Source: CAJQHT01 sp038123275
GTDB taxonomy: Bacteria > Pseudomonadota > Alphaproteobacteria > Rickettsiales > UBA1997
Assembly: GCA_038123275.1 (NCBI GenBank)
Contig: JAYORG010000005.1
Location: forward strand, 20,514 to 84,513
Length of the DNA stretch: 64,000 bases
Direction of reading: 5' to 3'
In this document: piece by piece, positions 27,973-35,108 of the stretch
How the letters are laid out: the number at the start of each line of letters is the position of its first letter
Position numbering within the stretch: position 1 is the stretch's first letter
Made by a program: the position numbers and the translations under genes
The notes under the pieces: model-generated
The model's input: only the letters and a program-made list of their open reading frames with translations
What the model was told of the DNA's origin: nothing
Databases searched by the model: none

Positions 27973-28872
27973 CTAAAAATACCCTTCCAGTTTTTTCTTC
28001 TCCATAGACCCAGCCTGGTCCGAATCAATTAACCTACCTTGTCTTTCAGAAAATTTACTTGCTTGCATTTCAGCAATTATTTGATCTAAATTTTCAGCCT
28101 TAGATTCAACTGCTCCAGTTAAAGGATAACAACCAAGAGTTCTAAATCTAACATTTGCCATTTTTGGCTTTTCACCTTTTTCTAATGGGAAGCGATCATC
28201 ATCAACCATAATTTTAGTACCATTTCTATCAACAACTGGTCTCTTTTTAGCAAAATAAAGAGGAACAACTTCAATTTCTCTTTCTTTAATATATTGCCAA
28301 ACATCTAATTCAGTCCAATTTGACAAAGGAAAAACACGCATTGACTCACCATCATTTATCTTGCAATTAAAAATATTAAACATTTCTGGTCTTTGTGACT
28401 TTGGGTCCCAGCCATGAAATTTACTCCTAAAAGAAAAGATCCTTTCTTTAGCACGAGACTTTTCTTCATCTCTTCTGGCTCCACCAAGTGCAACATCAAA
28501 TTTATGCTCATTTAAAGCCTGCCTTAACCCTTCAGTCTTCATAATATCGGTATATGTTTTACTTCCCTGTCCAAAAGGAGTTACTTTTTTCTTAACACCT
28601 TCTTGATTAGTATGAACAATTAAATCAAGATCAAACTTCTTAGCCTGGTAATTACGAAATTTAATCATTTCTTTAAATTTCCAAGTAGTGTCAATATGAA
28701 GTATCTTCACTGGAGGTTTTACTGGATAAAAAGCTTTTAATAAAAGATGAAGTAATACACTAGAATCTTTACCAATTGAATACATCATCACCGGATTTTC
28801 AAATTCAGCAATAGCCTCACGAATTATATAAATTGCTTCATCTTCTAATGTTTGTAAATATTTACTAACCAT
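27973..28872 (-). CDS. cysD: Sulfate adenylyltransferase subunit 2
   Basis: CysD is the catalytic ATP sulfurylase subunit that forms adenylyl sulfate from sulfate and ATP. The 299-residue protein belongs to the PP-loop superfamily, with the nucleotide loop MYSIGKDSSVLLHLLLKA near residue 30 and ILHIDTTWKF near residue 58. The typical GGARRDEEKSRAKERIFSFR block lies near residue 130. The C-terminal TLGCYPLTGAVES and SERQGRLID segments are as in known CysD. It follows cysI with 2 bp between. Confidence 0.95.
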   Translation of the reverse strand: MVSKYLQTLEDEAIYIIREAIAEFENPVMMYSIGKDSSVLLHLLLKAFYPVKPPVKILHIDTTWKFKEMIKFRNYQAKKFDLDLIVHTNQEGVKKKVTPFGQGSKTYTDIMKTEGLRQALNEHKFDVALGGARRDEEKSRAKERIFSFRSKFHGWDPKSQRPEMFNIFNCKINDGESMRVFPLSNWTELDVWQYIKEREIEVVPLYFAKKRPVVDRNGTKIMVDDDRFPLEKGEKPKMANVRFRTLGCYPLTGAVESKAENLDQIIAEMQASKFSERQGRLIDSDQAGSMEKKKLEGYF

Positions 28873-28874
28873 TT

Positions 28875-30518
28875 TTAATTAACTCCTTCTTTTACTAGTT
28901 TGTATGAAAAGTCTCCAAAAGACTCATTTGTTTCTTTATTTTTGACATAGTCAGCAAATAAAATATCTAGATTCTCTAAAATTTCACTTTCAGTTAAATC
29001 TTCCTTGTAAAGCGTATTAAGTCTTTCTCCAATATGAGAACCACCAATATACATATTATATTTTCCCATAGACTTACCAACAAAACCAACTTCCGCCATA
29101 AATGGACGAGCACAGCCATTAGGACATCCTGTCATTCTAATTGAAACTGGATTATCTTTAATTTTATGCTTTGTTAAAATTGGCTCAATCTTAGAAATTA
29201 ATGTTGGTAAATATCTTTGACCCTCAGCTAGAGCTAATGGACAAGTATTAAGTGCAACACAAGCCATAGAGTTTTTTCTAACATTAGAAACATCCTCATC
29301 TCTAACATTATGTTTTTCTAATATTTTAACTACCTTGGCCTTATTTTTAGATTCAATATTACTAACAATAATATTTTGATTAGAGGTAAATCTAATATCA
29401 GATAAACCAGCTTTAGTAATTTCTAGAAGTGCACTTTTAAGGCTAGAATTTTCATCATCTAAAATTCTGCCATTTTCAACAAAAATTAAATTATGGTGCA
29501 ACCCTTTATAGTCCTCAAACCAACCATAATAATCATTTCTTGCTTCAAATTTAAAATGTTTAGAATCTTGCAATTTAACACTTCTTTTTTCGATCTCACC
29601 CTTAACAAAATCCACTCCCAAACGAGCTACAGTATATTTAAAACGAGATAATTTACGGTCTTCTCTGTTGCCATAATCTCTTTGAGTTGTAGCAATTGCT
29701 GTTACTACATCTAAGATCTTATCTTTTGGAGCAAATCCAATTAAATCACCTGTTCTTGGGTAAGTATTTTCATTGCCATGAGTATTACCCATACCACCAC
29801 CAATAGTAATATTAAAACCAAGTAATTTCTCATCTTCAATAATAGCAATTAAGCCAATATCATGAGCATAAATGTCAACATCATTATCAGGTGGAATAGC
29901 TACTACAATTTTAAATTTTCTTGGTAAGTAAGTTTCTCCATAAATTGGCTCCTTCTCTTCCTTAGTAATTTTTTCACCATCCAGCCAAATCTCTTTATAA
30001 GCATTAGTTGCCGGCAATAGGTGTTCACTTATCTTCTTAGAATATTCATATACTTCATCATGTGCCTTTATTTTAGCAATTGTTGAAGTTGACATGATAT
30101 TTCGATTCACGTCACCACAAGCCGCAATTGAATCTAAATTATACTTATCAAACCAAGCTACAGTAGGTTTTAAAACTGACTTAACAACGCCATGCAATTG
30201 AATAGTTTGACGAGTCGTAACTTTAATAACTCCAGTTGAGTTATCATTAGCAATCTCATCAGTTGCAACCCATTGCTTAGCTGAAATCTTACCACCAGGA
30301 ATTCTTAAACGAATCATAAAAGAATAAAGAGGTTCTAATTTTTTCTCTGCCCTTTCATCTCTGCGATCACGATCATCTTGCTGATAAATTCCATGGAATT
30401 TAATTACCGTTTGATCATCTTCGAATAAAGATCCAGTTACAGGATTTTTTAAACTCTCATCTAAAGTTCCTCTTAACTTTTGACTTTTAATTTTTATTTC
30501 TTCTGCTTTATTACTCAT
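28875..30518 (-). CDS. cysI: Sulfite reductase hemoprotein beta-component
   Basis: CysI reduces sulfite to sulfide by six electrons at a siroheme coupled to a 4Fe-4S cluster. The 547-residue protein has two ferredoxin-nitrite/sulfite reductase repeats. The first begins with IKFHGIYQQDDRDRR and includes TTRQTIQLHG. The cluster/siroheme cysteines are in ALNTCPLALAEGQRYLP near residue 423 and RMTGCPNGCARPFMAEVGF near residue 465. Siroheme would come from CysG and electrons from CysJ. A 221-bp gap with a repeat separates it from cysJ. Confidence 0.95.
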   Translation of the reverse strand: MSNKAEEIKIKSQKLRGTLDESLKNPVTGSLFEDDQTVIKFHGIYQQDDRDRRDERAEKKLEPLYSFMIRLRIPGGKISAKQWVATDEIANDNSTGVIKVTTRQTIQLHGVVKSVLKPTVAWFDKYNLDSIAACGDVNRNIMSTSTIAKIKAHDEVYEYSKKISEHLLPATNAYKEIWLDGEKITKEEKEPIYGETYLPRKFKIVVAIPPDNDVDIYAHDIGLIAIIEDEKLLGFNITIGGGMGNTHGNENTYPRTGDLIGFAPKDKILDVVTAIATTQRDYGNREDRKLSRFKYTVARLGVDFVKGEIEKRSVKLQDSKHFKFEARNDYYGWFEDYKGLHHNLIFVENGRILDDENSSLKSALLEITKAGLSDIRFTSNQNIIVSNIESKNKAKVVKILEKHNVRDEDVSNVRKNSMACVALNTCPLALAEGQRYLPTLISKIEPILTKHKIKDNPVSIRMTGCPNGCARPFMAEVGFVGKSMGKYNMYIGGSHIGERLNTLYKEDLTESEILENLDILFADYVKNKETNESFGDFSYKLVKEGVN

Positions 30519-30552
30519 TTTTAATTAAAAAATTTTTAATTTTTTCCGTTAA

Positions 30553-30729
30553 TGTCATCCTGAATTTAAAGAATCTTACGCATCTTTGATACGTTAGAGT
30601 CTTTTATATGAAGGAACTCACATCAAGAATATAGTGTTAATATTAACTCCTACACTCTTGACGTGAGTTCCTTCGTAAAGTTACTCTAAGTCAGCAAGCT
30701 GACTAAGAGTAACTACCCTTCAGGATGAC
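30553..30729. repeat. Full palindromic repeat between cysJ and cysI
   Basis: Ends GTCATCCTGAA and TTCAGGATGAC, length 177 bp. The left hairpin is AGAATCTTACGCATC-TTT-GATACGTTAGAGTCTT and the right hairpin is the common AGTTACTCTAAGTCAGC...GCTGACTAAGAGTAACT. It is the second such insertion inside the cys operon, again between subunits of one enzyme. Confidence 0.85.
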
Positions 30730-30739
30730 ATATATATAT

Positions 30740-32170
30740 TTAATAAACATCCAATAAATATCTCTCTTCTTCTTTCAATTTATCAAGATATTCACCAGCT
30801 TGTTTCTTGCTCTTTTTACCAAACTCTTCAATAACCTTTAAAAGGCTATCTTCAACATCTTTTGACATTTTCTCTTTATCTCCACAAACATAAAAATAAG
30901 CGCCCTTTTCTAGCCAATTAAATAGCTCTTTACCTCGTTCTTTAATTTTATGTTGAACATAAATTTTTTCTTTTTGATCTCTTGAAAAAGCTACATCAAT
31001 ATTAGTTAATAACTCAGAATCTAAATAATCTTGCCATTCAGTTTGATAAAGAAAATCTTTTAAGAAATTACACTCACCAAAAAATAACCAATTCTTTCCT
31101 GATGCTGCAGAAAAATTTCTCTGTGCCATAAATGATCTAAAAGGAGCAATTCCAGTTCCAGGTCCTACCATAATAATATCTTTATCATTATCTGGTAATT
31201 TAAATTGACGATTCTTACTTACATAAAAGTTAACCTTACTTCCTGGTTCTAAATCAGCTAAATAATTAGAACATAGTCCTTTTTGCTCAACCCCATCTTT
31301 ATCTTTATATTTTAAAACACTTACAGTTAAATGCACCTCTCCTTCAGTCTCATCAACACTAGATGCTATTGAATAAAGCCTTGGAGTAATTTTATCTCCA
31401 TTTTTATCTGTTAACAAAATACCAATAGAATCACCAGGTTCATAAGAAATATCACCGTCAACACCAATTTCAATATGCCTGGTTTCTTTAACTGACCCAA
31501 TATCATTTAAAACAATATTAGTTAAAATCTCACCTTCATAATTTGATTTATTAAATGATTTTTTTACTACACCACTACCACCAGAAACACTAGCACCAAA
31601 TGCTTCAAAAACCTTATCTTTAGCTGTGTCTAGATGATCTTCAAAATCTAAATCAAAATCAATTCTTGGCGCTTTCTTTTTAGCACTTAATTGATCCAAT
31701 CTCTTTTCTAAATCCTTCCCTGCTTGACAAAATAACGGATAATTAGTATCACCCAAAGCAATCACTAAATAATGCAAATTATCTAATTTAAGATCTTCAT
31801 TTTTAACAAATTCCCAGAATTTTTTTCCAGGTTCTGGCATTTCACCTTCACCATGGGTGCTAATTATAAAAACTACATTCTTTTCTTTTTCTAAATCGGT
31901 AAAGCGATATTGATTAGAAGCTTTTAATTTTACATTAACAGATTTTTCCTTTAAAGCTTTACTAAGTTCTAATCCAATAAATTTAGAATTACCTGTTTCA
32001 GTAACATAAATAATAGTTAATTTATCTACTAAACCAGAAGCATCAACTTGAGATGAAACTACACCACCACCAGCAGATCCAGATAAGTAACCACTTGCCC
32101 AAAGCTGCTCATCTTTATTTGATCCAGCTATAAATTGATCTAATATTTTCTGTAATTCCTTTTTTAACAT
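30740..32170 (-). CDS. cysJ: Sulfite reductase flavoprotein alpha-component (diflavin reductase)
   Basis: CysJ passes electrons from NADPH through FAD and FMN to CysI. The 476-residue protein has an N-terminal flavodoxin domain (IIYVTETGNSKFIGLELSKAL near residue 52, FIISTHGEGEMPEPGKKFW near residue 103). The FAD/NADPH reductase domain follows with PRLYSIASS near residue 262, KGLCSNYL, VGPGTGIAPFRSFMAQR near residue 340, and a C-terminal LDVY ending. It is shorter than the roughly 600-residue Escherichia coli CysJ because the N-terminus and connecting domain are reduced. It starts 3 bp before the cysH stop. Confidence 0.9.
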   Translation of the reverse strand: MLKKELQKILDQFIAGSNKDEQLWASGYLSGSAGGGVVSSQVDASGLVDKLTIIYVTETGNSKFIGLELSKALKEKSVNVKLKASNQYRFTDLEKEKNVVFIISTHGEGEMPEPGKKFWEFVKNEDLKLDNLHYLVIALGDTNYPLFCQAGKDLEKRLDQLSAKKKAPRIDFDLDFEDHLDTAKDKVFEAFGASVSGGSGVVKKSFNKSNYEGEILTNIVLNDIGSVKETRHIEIGVDGDISYEPGDSIGILLTDKNGDKITPRLYSIASSVDETEGEVHLTVSVLKYKDKDGVEQKGLCSNYLADLEPGSKVNFYVSKNRQFKLPDNDKDIIMVGPGTGIAPFRSFMAQRNFSAASGKNWLFFGECNFLKDFLYQTEWQDYLDSELLTNIDVAFSRDQKEKIYVQHKIKERGKELFNWLEKGAYFYVCGDKEKMSKDVEDSLLKVIEEFGKKSKKQAGEYLDKLKEEERYLLDVY

Positions 32171-32173
32171 TTT

Positions 32174-32911
32174 TTAAAATACGTCTTTATTATTCTTACT
32201 AACTCTAGTTAATTTACCATCAACCATATGTAATCCACATTCTTGATCGCTATTACTTTCCCACCACCATCTTCCAGACCTAGAATCTTCTCCTTCTTTA
32301 ACTGCTCTAGAGCAAGGATCACAACCTATCGATTTATAACCAGCATCATAAAGTTTATTGTAAGGAATATTATTTTCTTTAATATATTTAAAAACCTGAT
32401 CCTCGCTTAATTCTAAGACTGGATAAAATTTAATAATATTTAAACCGGCATCAACTTCAAAAAATTCCTTATCTTGTCTATTTAAATTATGCTCCCTTCT
32501 TAAGCCACTAATCCATAATTCTTTACCTTTTAAAGCTTTCTTAAGTGGCATAACTTTTCTAATATAACAACATTTATGTCTTAAATCAGTGCTATCATAA
32601 AATGAATTAATGCCATTATTTGTGACAAACTCACCAATCTCTTTAGCATCTGGACAAAAAGCCTTTATTTTTCCCTTATATTTAGTTAAAACTTCTTGCC
32701 AAACTTCATGAGTTTCCTTGGGTAAGCGCCCAGTATCAATAGCAAAAACCTCGATATTTAAATTATTCTTAAATATTACATCCGTAATTATCTGATCCTC
32801 AATGCTAAAACTAGTTGAAAAAGTAATATTGTTATAATTATTAGCAACAAATTTAATCTTTTCCTGCCAATTTAAATTTTTAGTTTGTGTTAATAAATCC
32901 TTAACTTGCAT
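32174..32911 (-). CDS. cysH: Adenylyl-sulfate (APS) reductase, 4Fe-4S type
   Basis: This enzyme reduces activated sulfate to sulfite with thioredoxin. I choose the ATG at 32911 (MQVKDLLTQ), because GGGAGG lies about 5 bases upstream, a strong Shine-Dalgarno for this genome. Earlier in-frame ATGs lie inside cysG. The 245-residue protein has the PP-loop region NNITFSTSFSIEDQIITDV and cysteines arranged as LRHKCCYIRK near residue 126 and GCDPCSR near residue 210. A catalytic ECGLH sits near residue 230. The CC...CxxC set is that of 4Fe-4S APS reductases rather than PAPS reductases, agreeing with the lack of cysC. The start overlaps cysG by 11 bp. Confidence 0.92.
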   Translation of the reverse strand: MQVKDLLTQTKNLNWQEKIKFVANNYNNITFSTSFSIEDQIITDVIFKNNLNIEVFAIDTGRLPKETHEVWQEVLTKYKGKIKAFCPDAKEIGEFVTNNGINSFYDSTDLRHKCCYIRKVMPLKKALKGKELWISGLRREHNLNRQDKEFFEVDAGLNIIKFYPVLELSEDQVFKYIKENNIPYNKLYDAGYKSIGCDPCSRAVKEGEDSRSGRWWWESNSDQECGLHMVDGKLTRVSKNNKDVF

Positions 32912-34334
32912 TAACCTCCCTTTTTCTTGGATTTTTAAAATAAATTCCGTGCAAATTTTCTTCCTTCCACTTATAATCTTGATGATGTTTAACAACATCA
33001 CCAATAATTACTATTGATGGCGAAGTAAAATCAGTACTACTAAAATCTTTATCAAAATTTTTAAGGTTAGATACATAAGTTTTTTGATAAGGAGTGGAAA
33101 CTTGCTCAATAATGGCAATTGGTGTTGCCTTATTCTTTCCTGATTTAATTAGATTCTTAGAAATTACCGATAAATTGCGAGAAGACATATAAAGAACCAA
33201 AGAATCGTCACTATCACTTAAATTTTGCCAATAATCACTATCAAATAAATCTTTTTCATAGACAGTTAAAAAACGCACTGATTGATTAGAGTCTCTTGAA
33301 GTTAGAGGAATTCCACTATAAGCAGCTGCACCACTAGCAGCAGTAATGCCAGGAACTATTTGATAAGTAACACCTAAATCTTTAATAGCATCAATTTCTT
33401 CGCTCAAATGAGCAAATATTGAACAATCGCCACCTTTAAGACGTGCCACAATATTTCCTTTTACTGAATAATCTCTAATTAATTCATTGATTTCATTTTG
33501 TTTGTAACGATGTTTATCTCTTTTTTTACCAACATTAATTTTAACAGCATCTCTTCTGGCATGAATTAAAATTTCTTCACTAACTAGACGATCATACAAT
33601 ACTATATCAGCTTTAGATAATAAATTAACCGCTTTTAATGTAATTAACTCAGGATCTCCAGGACCAGCACCTATAAAATAAACAGCACCCTGCTTTTTAT
33701 TATTTGTATCAGCAAACTTCTTATCAAATAATTTTTGTGCTTTATTAATATTACCAACAGCAATTTCTTCACCTATTATTCCCTCTAATACATCTTGCCA
33801 AAAAATTCTACGTGCCTGTAAATTGGTTAACTTGTTCCTAACTTTATCTCTGTTAGTAACAATAAACTCATTAAATAAATCAAGATTTTGCGGTAATGAT
33901 AAATTAATTCTTTTCTTTAAAACTCTAGCTAAAACTGGAGACATACCAGAAGTGCCAGCTGAAATAATAATATTTTCCTTTTTAACATTAGCACCAAAGA
34001 TAAAATCTGAATTTTTTGGATCATCAACAACATTAACTAAAATACCCAATTCTTTAGAATTAGAAGCAATTTCTTTATTTACCTTCTTATCGTTAGTAGC
34101 AGCAATTACAACATCATAACCTTTTAGGAATTTTTTATTATATTTACCCTTAATATGAGTAATATTATTTTCTTCTATTAAACCTAATGAGTTTTTATTA
34201 AATTCTTTAGACAAAACTGTAACCTTATCGCTAAATTCAAGCACGGATTCAAGCTTAGCTAGGCCAATATTACCAGACCCAACTATTAAAAACTTAATAT
34301 TACCAATGTCTAAAAACAGTGGAAAATATGACAT
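32901..34334 (-). CDS. cysG: Siroheme synthase (CysG, bifunctional)
   Basis: CysG makes siroheme from uroporphyrinogen III for CysI. The 477-residue protein has an N-terminal precorrin-2 dehydrogenase/ferrochelatase domain (FPLFLDIGNIKFLIVGSGNIG, then DDPKNSDFIFGANVKK). A C-terminal methyltransferase domain begins near residue 215 (GAVYFIGAGPGDPELITLKA, RLKGGDCSIFAH, VPGITAASGAAAYSGIPLTSR). It is the first full-length gene of the cys operon. No good Shine-Dalgarno is visible: the 26 bases upstream of the start-proximal region are pyrimidine-rich. A polycysteine leader ORF ends 72 bp upstream. Confidence 0.95.
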   Translation of the reverse strand: MSYFPLFLDIGNIKFLIVGSGNIGLAKLESVLEFSDKVTVLSKEFNKNSLGLIEENNITHIKGKYNKKFLKGYDVVIAATNDKKVNKEIASNSKELGILVNVVDDPKNSDFIFGANVKKENIIISAGTSGMSPVLARVLKKRINLSLPQNLDLFNEFIVTNRDKVRNKLTNLQARRIFWQDVLEGIIGEEIAVGNINKAQKLFDKKFADTNNKKQGAVYFIGAGPGDPELITLKAVNLLSKADIVLYDRLVSEEILIHARRDAVKINVGKKRDKHRYKQNEINELIRDYSVKGNIVARLKGGDCSIFAHLSEEIDAIKDLGVTYQIVPGITAASGAAAYSGIPLTSRDSNQSVRFLTVYEKDLFDSDYWQNLSDSDDSLVLYMSSRNLSVISKNLIKSGKNKATPIAIIEQVSTPYQKTYVSNLKNFDKDFSSTDFTSPSIVIIGDVVKHHQDYKWKEENLHGIYFKNPRKREVNAS

Positions 34335-34380
34335 CTAAAAAAACTAATTAATTAAAAAAAAACAAAAAAAAGAAAGAAAA

Positions 34381-34395
34381 CCCTAGAAGCTAGGA
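34381..34395 (-). terminator. Candidate attenuator hairpin before cysG
   Basis: On the minus strand the sequence CCTAG-CTT-CTAGG can form a 5-bp stem, extendable by one U-G pair. A pyrimidine tract dominated by T follows at 34380-34354. It lies between the polycysteine ORF stop and the cysG start, where an attenuator would be. The stem is short, so intrinsic termination could be weak. GCTA around the leader stop is complementary to TAGC of the left arm and could compete. Confidence 0.5.
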
Positions 34396-34402
34396 AAAGA
34401 TA

Positions 34403-34415
34403 TTGTTAGCAACAA
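34403..34415 (-). promoter_or_regulatory. Hairpin overlapping last Cys codons and stop of the leader ORF
   Basis: TTGTT-GCT-AACAA on the minus strand is a perfect 5-bp inverted repeat covering the last two Cys codons and the stop codon. A ribosome stalled on the Cys run would keep this hairpin open, which could shift pairing with the downstream hairpin. This is a structural suggestion only. Confidence 0.4.
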
Positions 34416-34507
34416 CAGCAACAACAACAAGAGGCAGGACAAACGGCTTTTGCAGAATTAGACTGAGCTAATTTATTAAATAATATGTTAGAATTTAAAT
34501 TATTCAT
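34406..34507 (-). CDS. Polycysteine leader peptide of the cys operon
   Basis: This 33-codon ORF starts at the ATG complementing 34505-34507 and stops at 34406-34408. The peptide is MNNLNSNILFNKLAQSNSAK followed by AVCPAS and seven consecutive Cys residues, then TAA. The seven codons are TGT TGT TGT TGC TGT TGT TGC, and an eighth Cys lies four residues earlier. Cysteine is rare, so such a run immediately before a cysteine-biosynthesis operon strongly suggests a leader peptide that senses charged tRNA-Cys by ribosome stalling. Polycysteine leader ORFs with this role are known in mycobacteria. The main caveat is a TTGACA box just upstream of the ATG. If that is the operon promoter, the ATG would not be in the transcript. 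Confidence 0.8.
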   Translation of the reverse strand: MNNLNSNILFNKLAQSNSAKAVCPASCCCCCCC

Positions 34508-34582
34508 TACGTTTGTCAAAAAAGTTTATTTAAAAAAACTTTGGTTAAAATTTAAGTCCAGAGCACTTTAATTTAAATCTTT

Positions 34583-35014
34583 TTAAAAGTCAATAGCACT
34601 TACTGCTAATTGGTCTGCTATTTCATTGTATTTATTGCCAGAATGCCCCTTAACCCACTTCCATTCTATTTCATGCTTTGCGCTTTCTTTATCTAATTCT
34701 TGCCAAAATTCAATATTCTTTATTGGTTTCTTATTAGCACTTTTCCAACCATTCTTTTTCCAATTAAAAATCCACTTTGTAATACCATCTTTAACGTAAG
34801 TACTGTCAGTATAAATAATGACTTTAGATGTTTTTTTCAAAGCTTTAAGGGCTTCTATTACAGCCTTAAGCTCCATTTGATTGTTAGTTGTATCTTTTTT
34901 TGAACCACTAATCTCTTTTTTATGTTCTTTATACAGCAAAACCGCTCCCCATCCACCTGGACCAGGATTTCCAGAACATGCTCCATCTGTGTAAATTTCT
35001 ATTAAATTACTCAT
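34583..35014 (-). CDS. rnhA: Ribonuclease HI
   Basis: RNase HI cuts the RNA strand of RNA-DNA hybrids. The 143-residue protein has all four acidic catalytic residues in their usual motifs: IYTDGACSGNPGPGGWGAVL (D) near residue 8, MELKAVIEAL (E) near residue 47, IYTDSTYVKDGITKWI (D) near residue 68, and NEIADQLA (D) near residue 132. The GHSGN handle region is also present. It is transcribed toward the cys leader region and divergent from glmS. Confidence 0.95.
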   Translation of the reverse strand: MSNLIEIYTDGACSGNPGPGGWGAVLLYKEHKKEISGSKKDTTNNQMELKAVIEALKALKKTSKVIIYTDSTYVKDGITKWIFNWKKNGWKSANKKPIKNIEFWQELDKESAKHEIEWKWVKGHSGNKYNEIADQLAVSAIDF

Positions 35015-35108
35015 TAATTATTACAAAAGATTACTATTTACTTAGGTCCAAGGCTATTTTATCATTATTTTATCATTAGTTTTTTAAAAATTAACAAGAT
35101 AATTTAAT

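Noticed and set aside
32912..33004. Longer CysH start at 33004
   Set aside because: It would overlap cysG by about 100 bp, and the strong GGGAGG ribosome site points to the ATG at 32911.
34505..34519. TTGACA just upstream of the Cys leader ATG as the operon promoter
   Set aside because: The best-spaced -10 (TAAATT at 16 bases) would start transcription inside the leader ORF and exclude its ATG. This conflicts with the strong coding signal of the Cys run. I keep it as the main caveat rather than as a feature.
35015..35108. glmS ribozyme or riboswitch upstream of glmS
   Set aside because: The gap is only 94 bp, very AT-rich, and shows none of the paired core expected of the ribozyme.
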